Assembly (NCBI RefSeq): GCF_001998885.1
Contig: NZ_CP019609.1
Coordinates: forward strand, 186,001-250,000
Length of the DNA stretch: 64,000 nt
Reading direction: 5' to 3'
Source of the DNA: Vagococcus penaei
Lineage (GTDB): Bacteria > Bacillota > Bacilli > Lactobacillales > Vagococcaceae
A program made the position numbers and the translations under genes. The notes under the pieces were generated by a model. The model ran no database searches, had not been told where the DNA came from, and worked only from the letters and a program-made list of their open reading frames with translations. Of the stretch, positions 52,944-62,166 are shown in pieces (the first letter of the stretch is position 1; every line of letters starts with the position of its first letter).

Positions 52944-53037
52944 TTAACGCTCTCCTTTTTAAACTTATTATAATATAGAAGTAGCATTCACAGACTTCAT
53001 TTAGACTAATTATAATTTATTGCCCCAGTAAAATCAA

Positions 53038-53919
53038 CTACTCTTCTGAAGAATCCACTGATTCAATTAAATAGGTATACTCATCATCTTGTTTAATTAA
53101 ACCATTTTTCAATAAATTGCCCAAAGCTCGTTTAAATTGGCCTTTACTAATTGCGAACATTTGTTTAATATCTTCTGGTGATGACTTATCCGTAAATTTT
53201 ATTTTATGCTCTGGTGACCGTTTTAAGAAAGTCAGAATCATTTCAGCATCAGACGAAATCACTTCGTGCGCACGTGGTTTTAACGATACATTTAACACAC
53301 CATCTGGACGAACACCAATTACTCGTCCAGCCACTTCCTCGCCCAAACGCGGTTCAACAAAACGCTCAGACGGGTGAATGAAGCCAATGTAATAGTCACT
53401 CGTAATAAAATAAGTTCCTACCAATTTTAGACGATAAACAATGCCTCGAACATCTTTATTATGCATTGCTTCAGCCGTCGCTGGACGTGACATAGCTAAA
53501 AATTGTTTGTCATCAGCTAAAGTGACCCATAGACGTGACTTGTCATCAACAGTTAACATAACTAATACGTGATCGCCTTTCTTAGGCCAAAGCTCTTTCA
53601 TTGTTGGTAGCTCATCAATCGATAAAACTACCTCTTTATCCGGTAAGCCAATATCAACAAAGGCACCTAAATCTTTTCTAGTAGCAACCACTTTTGCAAA
53701 TCCAAAAACACCTTTTCTGACATGAGGTAACTTCGTTGTGAATTTTAAAGTATCTTGCTGATTTCGATACCCAAAACCTTCAACCATATCACCAATTGCA
53801 AATTGTTCTTCTTCTGTTTTGTCCAAACTAAATGTCATCCCATTTTTTTGAACAAAATAATGCGTGTCATTCTCATCAGTAATAAGACCTTGCCACACAT
53901 TCCCTAATAATTCTTCCAT
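53038..53919 (-). CDS. cvfB: S1-domain RNA-binding protein CvfB
   Basis: Conserved virulence factor B family (YitL) of about 293 residues. It has several S1-like beta-barrel domains (for example GVFGFAKVVATRKDLGAFVDIG and GYFITSDYYIGFIHPSER regions) and a C-terminal winged helix that ends in GQFKRALGNLLKNGLI. In staphylococci it binds RNA and affects virulence gene expression. The start is ambiguous: ATG 53919 has AGAGG nine bases upstream, while ATG 53928 overlaps it. Confidence 0.92.
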   Translation of the reverse strand: MEELLGNVWQGLITDENDTHYFVQKNGMTFSLDKTEEEQFAIGDMVEGFGYRNQQDTLKFTTKLPHVRKGVFGFAKVVATRKDLGAFVDIGLPDKEVVLSIDELPTMKELWPKKGDHVLVMLTVDDKSRLWVTLADDKQFLAMSRPATAEAMHNKDVRGIVYRLKLVGTYFITSDYYIGFIHPSERFVEPRLGEEVAGRVIGVRPDGVLNVSLKPRAHEVISSDAEMILTFLKRSPEHKIKFTDKSSPEDIKQMFAISKGQFKRALGNLLKNGLIKQDDEYTYLIESVDSSEE

Positions 53920-53948
53920 CTTCATCATCCTCTCGATTGTTTAGTATA

Positions 53949-54488
53949 TCATAATTCACTTAATAATTTAGGATTTATCATGTGATATAAAGAAATTAAA
54001 TAGTGATTCAAATCAAAATCCGGTCTTGCTTGAATGGTCAATGTCAAAATAACAAACTCGACACCTAATAAATTATACTGTAGAGATGTTTTAATGGCTC
54101 CATTTTTAAAATAAAAATCTAGTCGTCGCTCTCTGATAGATTTTTCCTCGGTAGTTGTAGCCACAATCGGATCTTCACACTCCAAAATAATCGTATCTGC
54201 AATGCGTTGGTCTTTCATCCAAGTAATCATCTGACTCCCAATACCTTGTCCTCGATATTTTGGATTAACCGCAAAATAATCAAGTAACTTGAATTTTTCA
54301 TCTTGCCAAACAAAACATGCGTAGCCTAGACACTCGTTTTCTTTTTCTAAAATATAACATGCATACCTGCCTTGTTTCATTAATTTTTGAATTAAAGCAA
54401 GCGGCTTCAACTCATCTGCTGGAAAGTCATTGACCATAAAAGTCAGATAAATATCCGATAATTCAGTAAGCGTAATTTTTTTAAACAT
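53949..54488 (-). CDS. GNAT family N-acetyltransferase
   Basis: Acetyl-CoA-dependent acyltransferase of 179 residues. The acetyl-CoA pyrophosphate loop NPKYRGQGIGSQM is clear near residue 75-87, preceded by a beta strand LLDYFAV. The substrate is unknown. It is 20 bases upstream of cvfB and probably shares its transcript. Confidence 0.88.
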   Translation of the reverse strand: MFKKITLTELSDIYLTFMVNDFPADELKPLALIQKLMKQGRYACYILEKENECLGYACFVWQDEKFKLLDYFAVNPKYRGQGIGSQMITWMKDQRIADTIILECEDPIVATTTEEKSIRERRLDFYFKNGAIKTSLQYNLLGVEFVILTLTIQARPDFDLNHYLISLYHMINPKLLSEL

Positions 54489-54525
54489 CTTAGCTAGTAC
54501 CTCCCAATCTAATATGACTGTGATA

Positions 54526-54560
54526 AAAAGGCTAGATAAAACAATTCTGTTTTATCTAGC
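54526..54560 (-). terminator. intrinsic terminator after the DHA1 efflux gene
   Basis: Perfect stem GCTAGATAAAACA / TGTTTTATCTAGC with a 4-base loop, followed on the minus strand by CTTTTTAT. Confidence 0.9.
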
Positions 54561-54588
54561 ACCCGTTGATATAAAAAATTCCAAAAAA

Positions 54589-55743
54589 TTAATTGGTTGT
54601 TTTTTTCCAAAACATTGATAGCATTGTTGTAAATAATAAAATCAATGCAGAAACATAATATGGATAGAAATGATTAATATCAAATAAAATCCCAGAAGCC
54701 ATTGGTCCAAGAATATTACCAAAACTTGTAAATGTTGAGTTTAAGCCATTAATTGTTCCCTGGTTATCTCCAGCATGACGTGATAAATAGGTCGTAATTG
54801 CTGGACGTAGCATATCAAACGCTAAAAATACAACGAATGTACTAACAGCCACGACCCATTTATTATGATTGACTGCTATAACACCAATAAAAATAGCACT
54901 AGCTAGGAAAGAAATACGAATTAAACCAACTTCACCAATTTTACGAACGATTGGATCAAAGAAAGCTAACTGAAAAATCAAGGCTAGTACACCACTAACC
55001 GTTATTAACATAGCTATCTCTGCAGTTGAAAAGCCAAAGTTAATCGATGCCATCACACTATAAATTGACTCAAATGCTTGTAATCCAAAACTTGAAATTA
55101 AAATAATGACAAACGGAAATGCAAAGATTGGATTTTTTAACGTTTCCATAAATGAACCCTTAGGTGTTGTATGATCACGAACAATTTTCTTCTCATACTC
55201 TTTAAGAACAAACATTGCCATTAAACCACCTAAAACAGCTAAAAATCCGGCTACAAAGAAAGGTACACGAATGCCAAAATGAGCAATAAAGCCACCCAGA
55301 CCAGGTCCTATGATAAAACCACCACTAATCGCAGCGGATACTAGTCCCATTGCTTTAGGACGTTCCTCTAGTGTCGTAATATCAGCCACATAAGCTGTAA
55401 CCGACGGCATAATTAATGCTGCTGCAATTCCGCCTAAAAAACGCGAAAAATATAGCCACGCAACATTTTGCCCTAAACCAAAAATAACTTCAGAAAGAGC
55501 AAAAACGAACATCCCTGCAACAATCAATTTTTTACGACCAAATTTATCTGATATATAACCTGCGATAGGTGAAGCAAGTAATTGAGAAAAAGCTAGCACT
55601 GCCACCAAGGCGCCCATAGTGGTTCCGGTCAGCCCCATCTCTTTTTGTAGCATCGGTAATACTGGTACAATCAAGCCGACACCTAAAAAAACTAAAAATA
55701 AATTCATAATAGCTAAATACAACATTGTTTTTTTATTTTCCAT
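54589..55743 (-). CDS. MFS drug efflux transporter, DHA1/NorA type
   Basis: Proton-coupled exporter of 384 residues with 12 predicted membrane helices. The MFS motif A is GYISDKFGRKKLI (helix 2-3 loop) and motif C is SGGFIIGPGLGGFIAHFG in helix 5, which marks antiporters. It resembles NorA, Bmr and EmeA of enterococci, but the substrate cannot be read from sequence. ATG 55743 (MENKKTML) follows GGAGGGG; the upstream frame is not part of the family. Confidence 0.9.
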   Translation of the reverse strand: MENKKTMLYLAIMNLFLVFLGVGLIVPVLPMLQKEMGLTGTTMGALVAVLAFSQLLASPIAGYISDKFGRKKLIVAGMFVFALSEVIFGLGQNVAWLYFSRFLGGIAAALIMPSVTAYVADITTLEERPKAMGLVSAAISGGFIIGPGLGGFIAHFGIRVPFFVAGFLAVLGGLMAMFVLKEYEKKIVRDHTTPKGSFMETLKNPIFAFPFVIILISSFGLQAFESIYSVMASINFGFSTAEIAMLITVSGVLALIFQLAFFDPIVRKIGEVGLIRISFLASAIFIGVIAVNHNKWVVAVSTFVVFLAFDMLRPAITTYLSRHAGDNQGTINGLNSTFTSFGNILGPMASGILFDINHFYPYYVSALILLFTTMLSMFWKKTTN

Positions 55744-55865
55744 ATAGACCCCTCCAATCAAATTCAACCCTTTCAGTTTACACTATTCTTCCTAAATTTT
55801 GCCAATATTAAGATAGATTATGAGTAAAATCTTAGATTTAGATAAAAATAATAGTAAACAGTTGA

Positions 55866-55901
55866 CAAAGCAGCTAACCTAAAAATAAGATAGCTGCTTT
55901 G
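55866..55901 (-). terminator. terminator-like hairpin after the DHA2 efflux gene
   Basis: Perfect stem CAAAGCAGCTA / TAGCTGCTTTG with a 14-base loop. The T run after it is weak (TCAACTG), so its strength is uncertain. Confidence 0.55.
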
Positions 55902-55949
55902 TTTGAGATGTCTGAATTTAACTAATGAGTCGTTCATTTTAAATATAAA

Positions 55950-57305
55950 TTAAGTTAAGTTTTTAAATGTTTTTAGCACAAATAGCGAGCTAATAACAAG
56001 TAAAACTAATAAACAAATTAAAGCGACAATGGATCCTTGACTTGTTCCAATGACTTTGTTTGTAGCCGTACTTTGAAAGATACCGACAATAATTGCCACA
56101 AACGATGTTGCAACAGCACCCATAAATTGTTGTAGTGTACTAAAAATAGCATTACCATCATTTTGTAACTCTTTTGTAATTGAAGAAAGACCAACTGTCA
56201 TAACATTACTATAAGACAAGCCGACACCTATCATAAAGATAACATGAGATAAAATAATTAGTGGAACACTTGCAGTGTGAATAATGGCAATTAATAATGA
56301 CCAACCGATGATTGCTAACGAACACCCTAATCCTATTGGTTTTTTAAAACCAATTTTATCTAATATTTTACCTGAAACTGGTGCAAACAGAGCACCTACC
56401 AAAGCACCTGGAAACATCATCATTCCAGCTTCAGATGCAGGAACATCACCTACAATTTGAATGAAATTAGGTAAAATAAATGATACCCCTAGTAACAATC
56501 CTTGATAAACTAAAAAAGAAATTAAATAAATAGTAAAAATTTTATTTTTAAAAACAACTAGATTAAGTAATGTTTTTAATTTATTGGATTGATAGAAAAG
56601 AATGGCCCCAATAATACCAATTGCTAACGCAACCCACCCAATAATTGATGTTGCATAACTAAAGAAGCATAATAGGCCAGTAAACATCACAGAAAGATAC
56701 AACACTGCTGAACCATTAATTTTATCTGTTTTACTAACTGGTTCTTTAGGAATAGCATATAAACCAATAATAGTCGATACAATCAAAATTGGAATTAGAA
56801 ACTTATAAATGTAAGTCCAATCAAGCTGTGTTGTTAAAATCCCACCATACGTTGGACCCATTGCAGGTGCAATTGACGTCGTCAAATTTCCAATACCAAT
56901 CATCATGCCACGCTTTTCAAGTGGGACACGAGTTAAAATAATGTTAAACATTAGAGGTAATGCAATCCCTGTAGCAACCCCTTGTAAAATTCTACCTAAA
57001 AGTAACATCGAAAAATTAACTGAGTAAGCGTTAACTAAAACACCTAAGATAAAAAACAGACTAGATACTATAAATAATTGGCGCTTACTAAAATTTTTAA
57101 TTAAAAATGATGATAACGGAACAACAATTGAAATCATTAATAAATAGATTGTCGTCACCCATTGCACTTGCGATGTGCTAATTTGAAACTGATCCATCAA
57201 CGTTGGAAAGGTAACATTCATTGCTGTTTCAATTAAAACTCCTGCAAAAGCCATCATCCCCGTTGCTAATACAGCTAGGTTAACGTGAAATTTTTTTTCT
57301 GACAT
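55950..57305 (-). CDS. MFS multidrug transporter, DHA2 family
   Basis: Drug:H+ antiporter of the EmrB/QacA/LmrB type, 451 residues with 13-14 predicted helices. Motifs include WVTTIYLLMISIVVPLS (helix 2), LGRILQGVATGIALPL and a helix-5 motif TTSIAPAMGPTYGG. ATG 57305 follows AAGGAGG. A strong promoter and a hairpin followed by T residues precede it, which suggests attenuation control. The substrate is unknown. Confidence 0.92.
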   Translation of the reverse strand: MSEKKFHVNLAVLATGMMAFAGVLIETAMNVTFPTLMDQFQISTSQVQWVTTIYLLMISIVVPLSSFLIKNFSKRQLFIVSSLFFILGVLVNAYSVNFSMLLLGRILQGVATGIALPLMFNIILTRVPLEKRGMMIGIGNLTTSIAPAMGPTYGGILTTQLDWTYIYKFLIPILIVSTIIGLYAIPKEPVSKTDKINGSAVLYLSVMFTGLLCFFSYATSIIGWVALAIGIIGAILFYQSNKLKTLLNLVVFKNKIFTIYLISFLVYQGLLLGVSFILPNFIQIVGDVPASEAGMMMFPGALVGALFAPVSGKILDKIGFKKPIGLGCSLAIIGWSLLIAIIHTASVPLIILSHVIFMIGVGLSYSNVMTVGLSSITKELQNDGNAIFSTLQQFMGAVATSFVAIIVGIFQSTATNKVIGTSQGSIVALICLLVLLVISSLFVLKTFKNLT

Positions 57306-57321
57306 AGTTTTTCCTCCTTAC

Positions 57322-57367
57322 GACAAACAAAGAGACGACATTTATCTAATTAGATAAACCTCGCCTC
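57322..57367 (-). promoter_or_regulatory. attenuator-like hairpin in the leader of the DHA2 efflux gene
   Basis: On the minus strand a 16-bp imperfect stem (GAGGCGAGGTTTATCT / AGATAAATGTCGTCTC, loop AATT) is followed by TTTGTTTG and then the ribosome site. A second small hairpin (GCACATTTTGTGC) lies just upstream. It sits between promoter and start codon, so it can end transcription early unless an anti-terminator forms. Confidence 0.6.
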
Positions 57368-57412
57368 TATCTCGGCACAAAATGTGCTATCTGTACGAAT
57401 TTCTATAAATTC

Positions 57413-57441
57413 ATTCTATGAAATATTTTTTAAAATGTCAA
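57413..57441 (-). promoter_or_regulatory. sigma-A promoter of the DHA2 efflux gene
   Basis: Perfect TTGACA (57436-57441) and TAGAAT (57413-57418) with a 17-base spacer on the minus strand, giving a leader of about 100 bases. Confidence 0.75.
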
Positions 57442-57476
57442 TAATAATTTAGATAAAAAATACCTAAATTAAAATT

Positions 57477-58193
57477 TCACAAGTTATTAACGACAAAATC
57501 AAACATAGCAAGCTCTTTTTTCTCAACATCAAAAGCAAAATCAGGATGCCACTGGACGCCAATCCATCGACAGTCCGAATGACGTGCTTCGACCCCTTCG
57601 ACCATTCCATCCTCACTAGTTGCAGTAACACGCAATTCATCTGCTACTATTTTTAATGCTTGAAAATGAAATGAATTGACCATCGTTTTTTAACCATAGA
57701 CATTAGCTAACAAACTATCAGGCACAACATCAACAGGATGTGTCAAAATGTGTCGTTCAAGGGGTGCCTGCATGTGCTTAATTACTTCATCCTGACTAAT
57801 ATCTTGATACAAAGTTCCACCAAGTGCGACATTTAATAACTGCATTCCACGACAAACGGCAAAAATTGGTTTCTTTTGACGAATAGCTTCATTAATCAGT
57901 GCTAGCTCAAATTCGTCACGTGCTGTATTCATTAATGTGTGATCAAAAATCGGCGTTTCGCCATAAAACATTGGATTAATATTTTGTCCACCAGTCATAA
58001 TTAATTTATCAATCTGCTCGACATAAGCTTTCGCATCATCAGGATGCGAAATGGGTAACAAAAATGGTAAGCCACCACTTAATTGAACGCCTTTTACATA
58101 ACCGGCAGGAATATAACTAATTGGTAAATGATGTAGTGTCTTACCAGAATCGTTAATCTCATTGGCTGCAATACCAATTTTTATTTTTGTCAT
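57477..58193 (-). pseudogene. class I glutamine amidotransferase-like C26 hydrolase with an in-frame TAA
   Basis: A continuous frame of 239 codons with one TAA (57690-57692). The upstream part (167 residues) has the C26/PuuD features: IMTGGQNINPMFYGE and the nucleophile elbow FAVCRGMQLLNVALGG. The part after the stop has MVNSFHFQA and IGVQWHPDF, which carries the catalytic His and Asp/Glu region. Intact relatives read YGxKTMVNSFH here, so a codon such as GAA or CAA became TAA. The family cleaves gamma-glutamyl compounds such as gamma-glutamyl-GABA. The upstream product alone lacks its catalytic His. Confidence 0.88.
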
Positions 58194-58278
58194 TTGTGCA
58201 TACTCCTTTTCAAAAAGTTTAATGCACTGACTATATCAAAGGAATTAAAGCTAGTCAATTATCACAACTTATAAATCA

Positions 58279-59337
58279 CTACTTCATTTTTTTCATTTGT
58301 TTACTTCTTAGCTGACCACAAGCAGCATCAATATCAGTACCATGTTCTTGACGAATTACACAGTTGATTCCATGTCGTTTCAATTCTTGATAAAAAGCCA
58401 AAATATCATCTGATTGACTTCGCTGATAATTATCATGCTCATCAACTGGATTATAAGGAATTAAATTAACATAGACTAATTTTTTCTTATTATGCAGTAA
58501 TTGTGCTAATTCACGTGCGTGTTCTATACGATCATTAACATGTGATAACATGATATATTCAAATGTAATACGTCGATTCGTTTTAGCTAAATAATAATCA
58601 ACAGCATCCATCAATTTTTCCAATGGATAAGCTTTATTAATCCGCATAATCGCTGTTCGAACGTCATTATTAGGAGCATGTAATGAAATTGCCAGATTAA
58701 CCTGCAATCCATTATCAGCAAACTGTTTAATTTTTGGTACAATACCACTGGTCGAAACTGTCATATGTCTGGCCCCAATTGCTAAGCCTTTTGGATCATT
58801 CATAATATATAAAAAATTCATTACAGCATCATAGTTATCAAAAGGTTCACCTATTCCCATGACCACTATGTGACTAACCCGTTCATTTTGTGATTTTTCA
58901 TCTAAGTAATGTTGGACTTGCATAATTTGAGCCACAATTTCACCAGTCGTTAAATTACGTTGTTTTTTCAGTAAACCACTTGCACAAAATGTACAGCCAA
59001 TATTACAGCCAATCTGTGTCGTTACACAAACAGACAAACCATATTGATGACGCATTAAAACAGTTTCAATCATATGCTTATCTTCCAGTTCGAACAGGTA
59101 TTTAACTGTACCATCTGAAGATTCTTGAGCAACAACCTCTTGTAAAGGATTTACGCTGAATTCCTCTGTTAAGCGACGAATCAATTCTTTAGATAGGTTA
59201 GTCATTTCTGTAAAAGCCTGCACGCGTTTAACATATAGCCAGTCCCATAATTGCGTGACTCGAAATTTTTTCTCACCGTTTTTTACTAACCAGTCAGCCA
59301 GTTCTTGTTGGGTTAAATTATAAATTGATGGTTTCAT
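58279..59337 (-). CDS. rlmN: 23S rRNA (A2503-C2)/tRNA (A37-C2)-methyltransferase RlmN
   Basis: Radical-SAM enzyme that methylates C2 of A2503 in 23S rRNA and of A37 in tRNA. The 4Fe-4S motif is [12 protein letters not shown] (near 112-124), followed by [11 protein letters not shown] and the C-terminal catalytic Cys in DIDAACGQL. The N-terminus has the RNA-binding RFEVTQ-like segment [13 protein letters not shown]. Length 352 is normal. It lacks the Cfr-specific context, so it is the housekeeping enzyme. Confidence 0.97.
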   Translation of the reverse strand: MKPSIYNLTQQELADWLVKNGEKKFRVTQLWDWLYVKRVQAFTEMTNLSKELIRRLTEEFSVNPLQEVVAQESSDGTVKYLFELEDKHMIETVLMRHQYGLSVCVTTQIGCNIGCTFCASGLLKKQRNLTTGEIVAQIMQVQHYLDEKSQNERVSHIVVMGIGEPFDNYDAVMNFLYIMNDPKGLAIGARHMTVSTSGIVPKIKQFADNGLQVNLAISLHAPNNDVRTAIMRINKAYPLEKLMDAVDYYLAKTNRRITFEYIMLSHVNDRIEHARELAQLLHNKKKLVYVNLIPYNPVDEHDNYQRSQSDDILAFYQELKRHGINCVIRQEHGTDIDAACGQLRSKQMKKMK

Positions 59338-59440
59338 TTATATTCCTCACTTCCATATAGTTCACCTATTCACTATAAAAGATTGATTTCAATATTACAA
59401 CTAGCTGACTAGAATTTCATGAAAATCAAATGAATCTTAT

Positions 59441-59476
59441 AAAAAAACTTGTCTAAGTAGTAACTTAGACAAGTTT
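59441..59476 (-). terminator. intrinsic terminator after rpsA
   Basis: Perfect stem AAACTTGTCTAAGT / ACTTAGACAAGTTT followed on the minus strand by TTTTA. Confidence 0.85.
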
Positions 59477-59483
59477 AATCGTT

Positions 59484-60654
59484 TTATTTATCTTCTAAAG
59501 AATGTCCTAATACATCACCTAAAGTAAATCCTGTTGATTCTTCAGGCATTTGATACTCTTCTTCCACTTCAGGTTCTTCTTTTTCTTCAAGAGCTTTGAT
59601 ACTAAGACCAATTCGTTTACTTTCTTCATTAACGTCTAACACTTTAACTTCAACTGTTTGACCTTCTTGTAATACTTCATGAGGTGTCGCAATATGTTTG
59701 TGTGAAATTTGCGAAATATGTACAAGTCCTTCAACGCCAGGGAATACTTCAACAAACGCACCAAATGACGTTAGACGTTTAACAACACCTGTCAAGATAG
59801 AACCAACTGCTGCTTTTGTTTCGATGTCATCCCATGGTCCAGCTTGTGTTTCTTTAATTGATAATGACACACGACCAGCCTCAGGATCAACAGACAATAC
59901 TTTAACTGATACTTTATCACCAACTGCTAAGACATCTTCAGGCTTGCCAACGTGCTCATAAGAAATTTCAGAGACGTGAACTAGTCCATCAACGCCACCT
60001 AGATCAACAAATGCGCCAAAGTCTGTTAAACGAGCGACAACACCTTCAATAATATCTCCCGCTTGAATTGTTGCGAAAACTTCATCTTTCAAACGATTTT
60101 TTTCAGTTTCTAAAACTGCACGACGAGATAGAATCAGGCGATTTTCAGACGGCTCGATTTCAATAATTTTACAGATTAACTCTTCACCTTTATAACCAGA
60201 AAAGTCTGATACAAAGTGATCAGCCACCATTGATGCTGGAATAAAACCTCGAACGCCAGCGTCAACAACTAAACCACCTTTAACAACATTTGTGACAGTT
60301 GCTTTAATTAATTCATTTTTTTTCGTAAGATGCTTCAATATCTTCCCAAACTTTTTTTGCATCCACACGACGTTTAGATAATAAGTAGCTACCATTTTCT
60401 TTGTCTTTACCGATTTCAGAGATAACTACTAAATCCATAACATCACCAATAGATACAATATCGGTTACTTTATCGACTGGAATTGTTGAAAGTTCTTTAA
60501 GTGGAACTACACCTTCAACTCCAGCACCTAAAATACCAACGATAACTTGTTTGTTATCATCAATAGAAAGCACTTCACCTTGTACAGAATCACCGACTTT
60601 CACTTCCTGTACACTCTCCATAGCATCTAACATATCATTCATTTTTTCTGTCAT
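59484..60654 (-). pseudogene. rpsA: 30S ribosomal protein S1 homolog, split by a frameshift
   Basis: Two overlapping frames, 60313-60654 (113 residues, first S1 domain) and 59484-60395 (three further S1 domains), form one S1/YpfD-type protein of about 389 residues. S1 domains bind mRNA at the ribosome; typical strands such as GGLVVDAGVRGFIPASM, LTDFGAFVDLGGVDGLVHVSE and LTSFGAFVEVFPGVEGLVHISQ are present. The first frame ends at TGA right after a run of eight A (60316-60323, minus strand). Seven A would read ASYEKNELIKATV in one frame, as expected. Because S1-type proteins matter for growth in many relatives, sequence error is a leading explanation. Confidence 0.9.
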
Positions 60655-60752
60655 TTTCTTTCCATCCTCCTAGACAACGGTTACTTATACTACTCAATTC
60701 ATTTTACCTAAAATAATCGTACTTTACTAGCAAAAAATGTTCTTTTCTTGAT

Positions 60753-61424
60753 TTAAATCAGATCTTTCGCTAAATCTAATATTTTATTCACCACATCGTT
60801 GATACTTAAACCTGTTGTATCAAGTAAAACCGCGTCTTTAGCTTGAACAAGTGGTGAATTTTTTCTTGTTGAATCGTAGTTGTCTCGCCAAGCGATATCT
60901 TTTTTTATTTCGTCAAAATCTGCCGGAATCCCTTTAGCTTGATTTTCTTTAAAACGTCTTTCTGCTCGTTCCTCAACGCTTGCGACAAGAAAAATTTTTA
61001 AATCTGCATTTGGCAAAACAACTGTTCCAATATCACGACCATCCATTATAATGCTATCAGATAGTGAGAACGTTTTTTGTCTTTTAACCATTTCTTCACG
61101 AATTTGCTTAAAAGCAGATACTTCAGAGACAGATTTCGTGACTTCAATGCTTCGAATCGCTAACGTTACGTCTTCATCATTTAAATAGACATGTTGACCA
61201 TCAGCGAGTTGTTTAAATGTAATCTCTAAATGATTGAGTAGATTTAATAAAGCTTCTTCATCCTCTAAAGGAATTTCCTTTTGTAGCGCAGCAAGTGTTA
61301 AAGAACGATACATAGCTCCCGTATCACAATAAACAAACCCAAGCTGCTTTGCTAAAATTTTTGCTACAGTACTCTTTCCTGCCGAGGCTGGCCCATCAAT
61401 AGCTATTTGAACAGTTTTTTTCAT
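60753..61424 (-). CDS. cmk: cytidylate kinase
   Basis: Phosphorylates CMP and dCMP with ATP. The P-loop is DGPASAGKS near residue 8-16. CDTGAMYRSLTL and MDGRDIGTVVLP are the conserved substrate-site segments. ATG 61424 (MKKTVQIAID) has AAAGGTG nine bases upstream and gives 223 residues. It is upstream of rpsA, the common cmk-rpsA arrangement. Confidence 0.97.
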   Translation of the reverse strand: MKKTVQIAIDGPASAGKSTVAKILAKQLGFVYCDTGAMYRSLTLAALQKEIPLEDEEALLNLLNHLEITFKQLADGQHVYLNDEDVTLAIRSIEVTKSVSEVSAFKQIREEMVKRQKTFSLSDSIIMDGRDIGTVVLPNADLKIFLVASVEERAERRFKENQAKGIPADFDEIKKDIAWRDNYDSTRKNSPLVQAKDAVLLDTTGLSINDVVNKILDLAKDLI

Positions 61425-61451
61425 ATAATTAAACACCTTTAACTTTAAATT

Positions 61452-61476
61452 AAAAAGTCGTCATACGACGACTTTT
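61452..61476 (-). terminator. intrinsic terminator after the LysM gene
   Basis: Stem AAAGTCGTC / GACGACTTT (short loop) followed on the minus strand by TTAATTT, two bases past the stop. Confidence 0.75.
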
Positions 61477-61477
61477 A

Positions 61478-62101
61478 CTATTTAATCCGAATTGCTTGTC
61501 CATCTTGTAATGCTTGTGGATTTACTCCCGGATTTAATTGAAGTAACTCATCTACAGTCATACCGTTATTAATTGCAATACGATATAAATTAACATTACC
61601 ACCTTGTCCTACAATAACTTCGCTACCAGTCGCCGCATTAGCATTAGGGCTTGTTGTATTAGCTTGTCCATTATTTTGTTGTTGTGCTTGATCAACAGGA
61701 CGTTCAACATCAGCAAAAGTACTTGATGTTTCAGTTGTTGAAGGTGTTGTAGTTGTACTTGAGCTCGTAGTACTACTTGATGTCGACTCAGTTGTTGATG
61801 ATGATTCTGTACTTGATTCCGATGTGCTTGATTCTTTTTTAACAACCATTGAACTTTCAACTTCTGGTTTTTTCGTGTTCATTTTTGCATTAACATTCCA
61901 ATAGAGAATAGCAAAAGTTGTCACAATAACAACCAAAAACAGTAGCGTAATTAACGTGATCATGTACCAATTGCGACCTTCACCCTTTGTTCGGCGGTTT
62001 GCACGTGACGCTTCATCATCGTCATCGTATATTGGCTGTTCCCAAGGTTCTTGCTCGTTTTTTTGATCTTTCTTTTCTGTATCTTTATTATTTTTATCCA
62101 C
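61478..62101 (-). CDS. membrane-anchored LysM-domain protein (YpbE-like)
   Basis: Protein of 207 residues: a charged cytoplasmic N-terminus (about 1-45), one membrane helix (about 46-70), a Ser/Thr-rich linker of about 70 residues, and a C-terminal LysM-type domain (NLYRIAINNGMTVDELLQLN) that should bind peptidoglycan. I use GTG 62101, which follows AGGAGG by seven bases, rather than the upstream TTG. The order recQ-LysM protein-cmk matches Bacillus recQ(recS)-ypbE. A function in wall-linked regulation is inference. Confidence 0.88.
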   Translation of the reverse strand: MDKNNKDTEKKDQKNEQEPWEQPIYDDDDEASRANRRTKGEGRNWYMITLITLLFLVVIVTTFAILYWNVNAKMNTKKPEVESSMVVKKESSTSESSTESSSTTESTSSSTTSSSTTTTPSTTETSSTFADVERPVDQAQQQNNGQANTTSPNANAATGSEVIVGQGGNVNLYRIAINNGMTVDELLQLNPGVNPQALQDGQAIRIK

Positions 62102-62166
62102 AATTATACCTCCTAGACACATCTTTAGTCATTTTATCATATTTAAAATAAATATGCCTTATATTT

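Noticed and set aside
57322-57400. GATAGAGG in the DHA2 leader resembles the start of a lysine riboswitch
   Set aside because: The rest of the aptamer is absent; the leader is only about 100 bases and moves directly into a hairpin.
57395-57415. ATG AAT TTA TAG as a leader peptide for the DHA2 gene
   Set aside because: It overlaps the -10 element and would precede the expected transcription start; it also has no ribosome site.
58279-59337. Cfr-type resistance methyltransferase
   Set aside because: Length, context and sequence fit housekeeping RlmN and no mobile or resistance genes are near.
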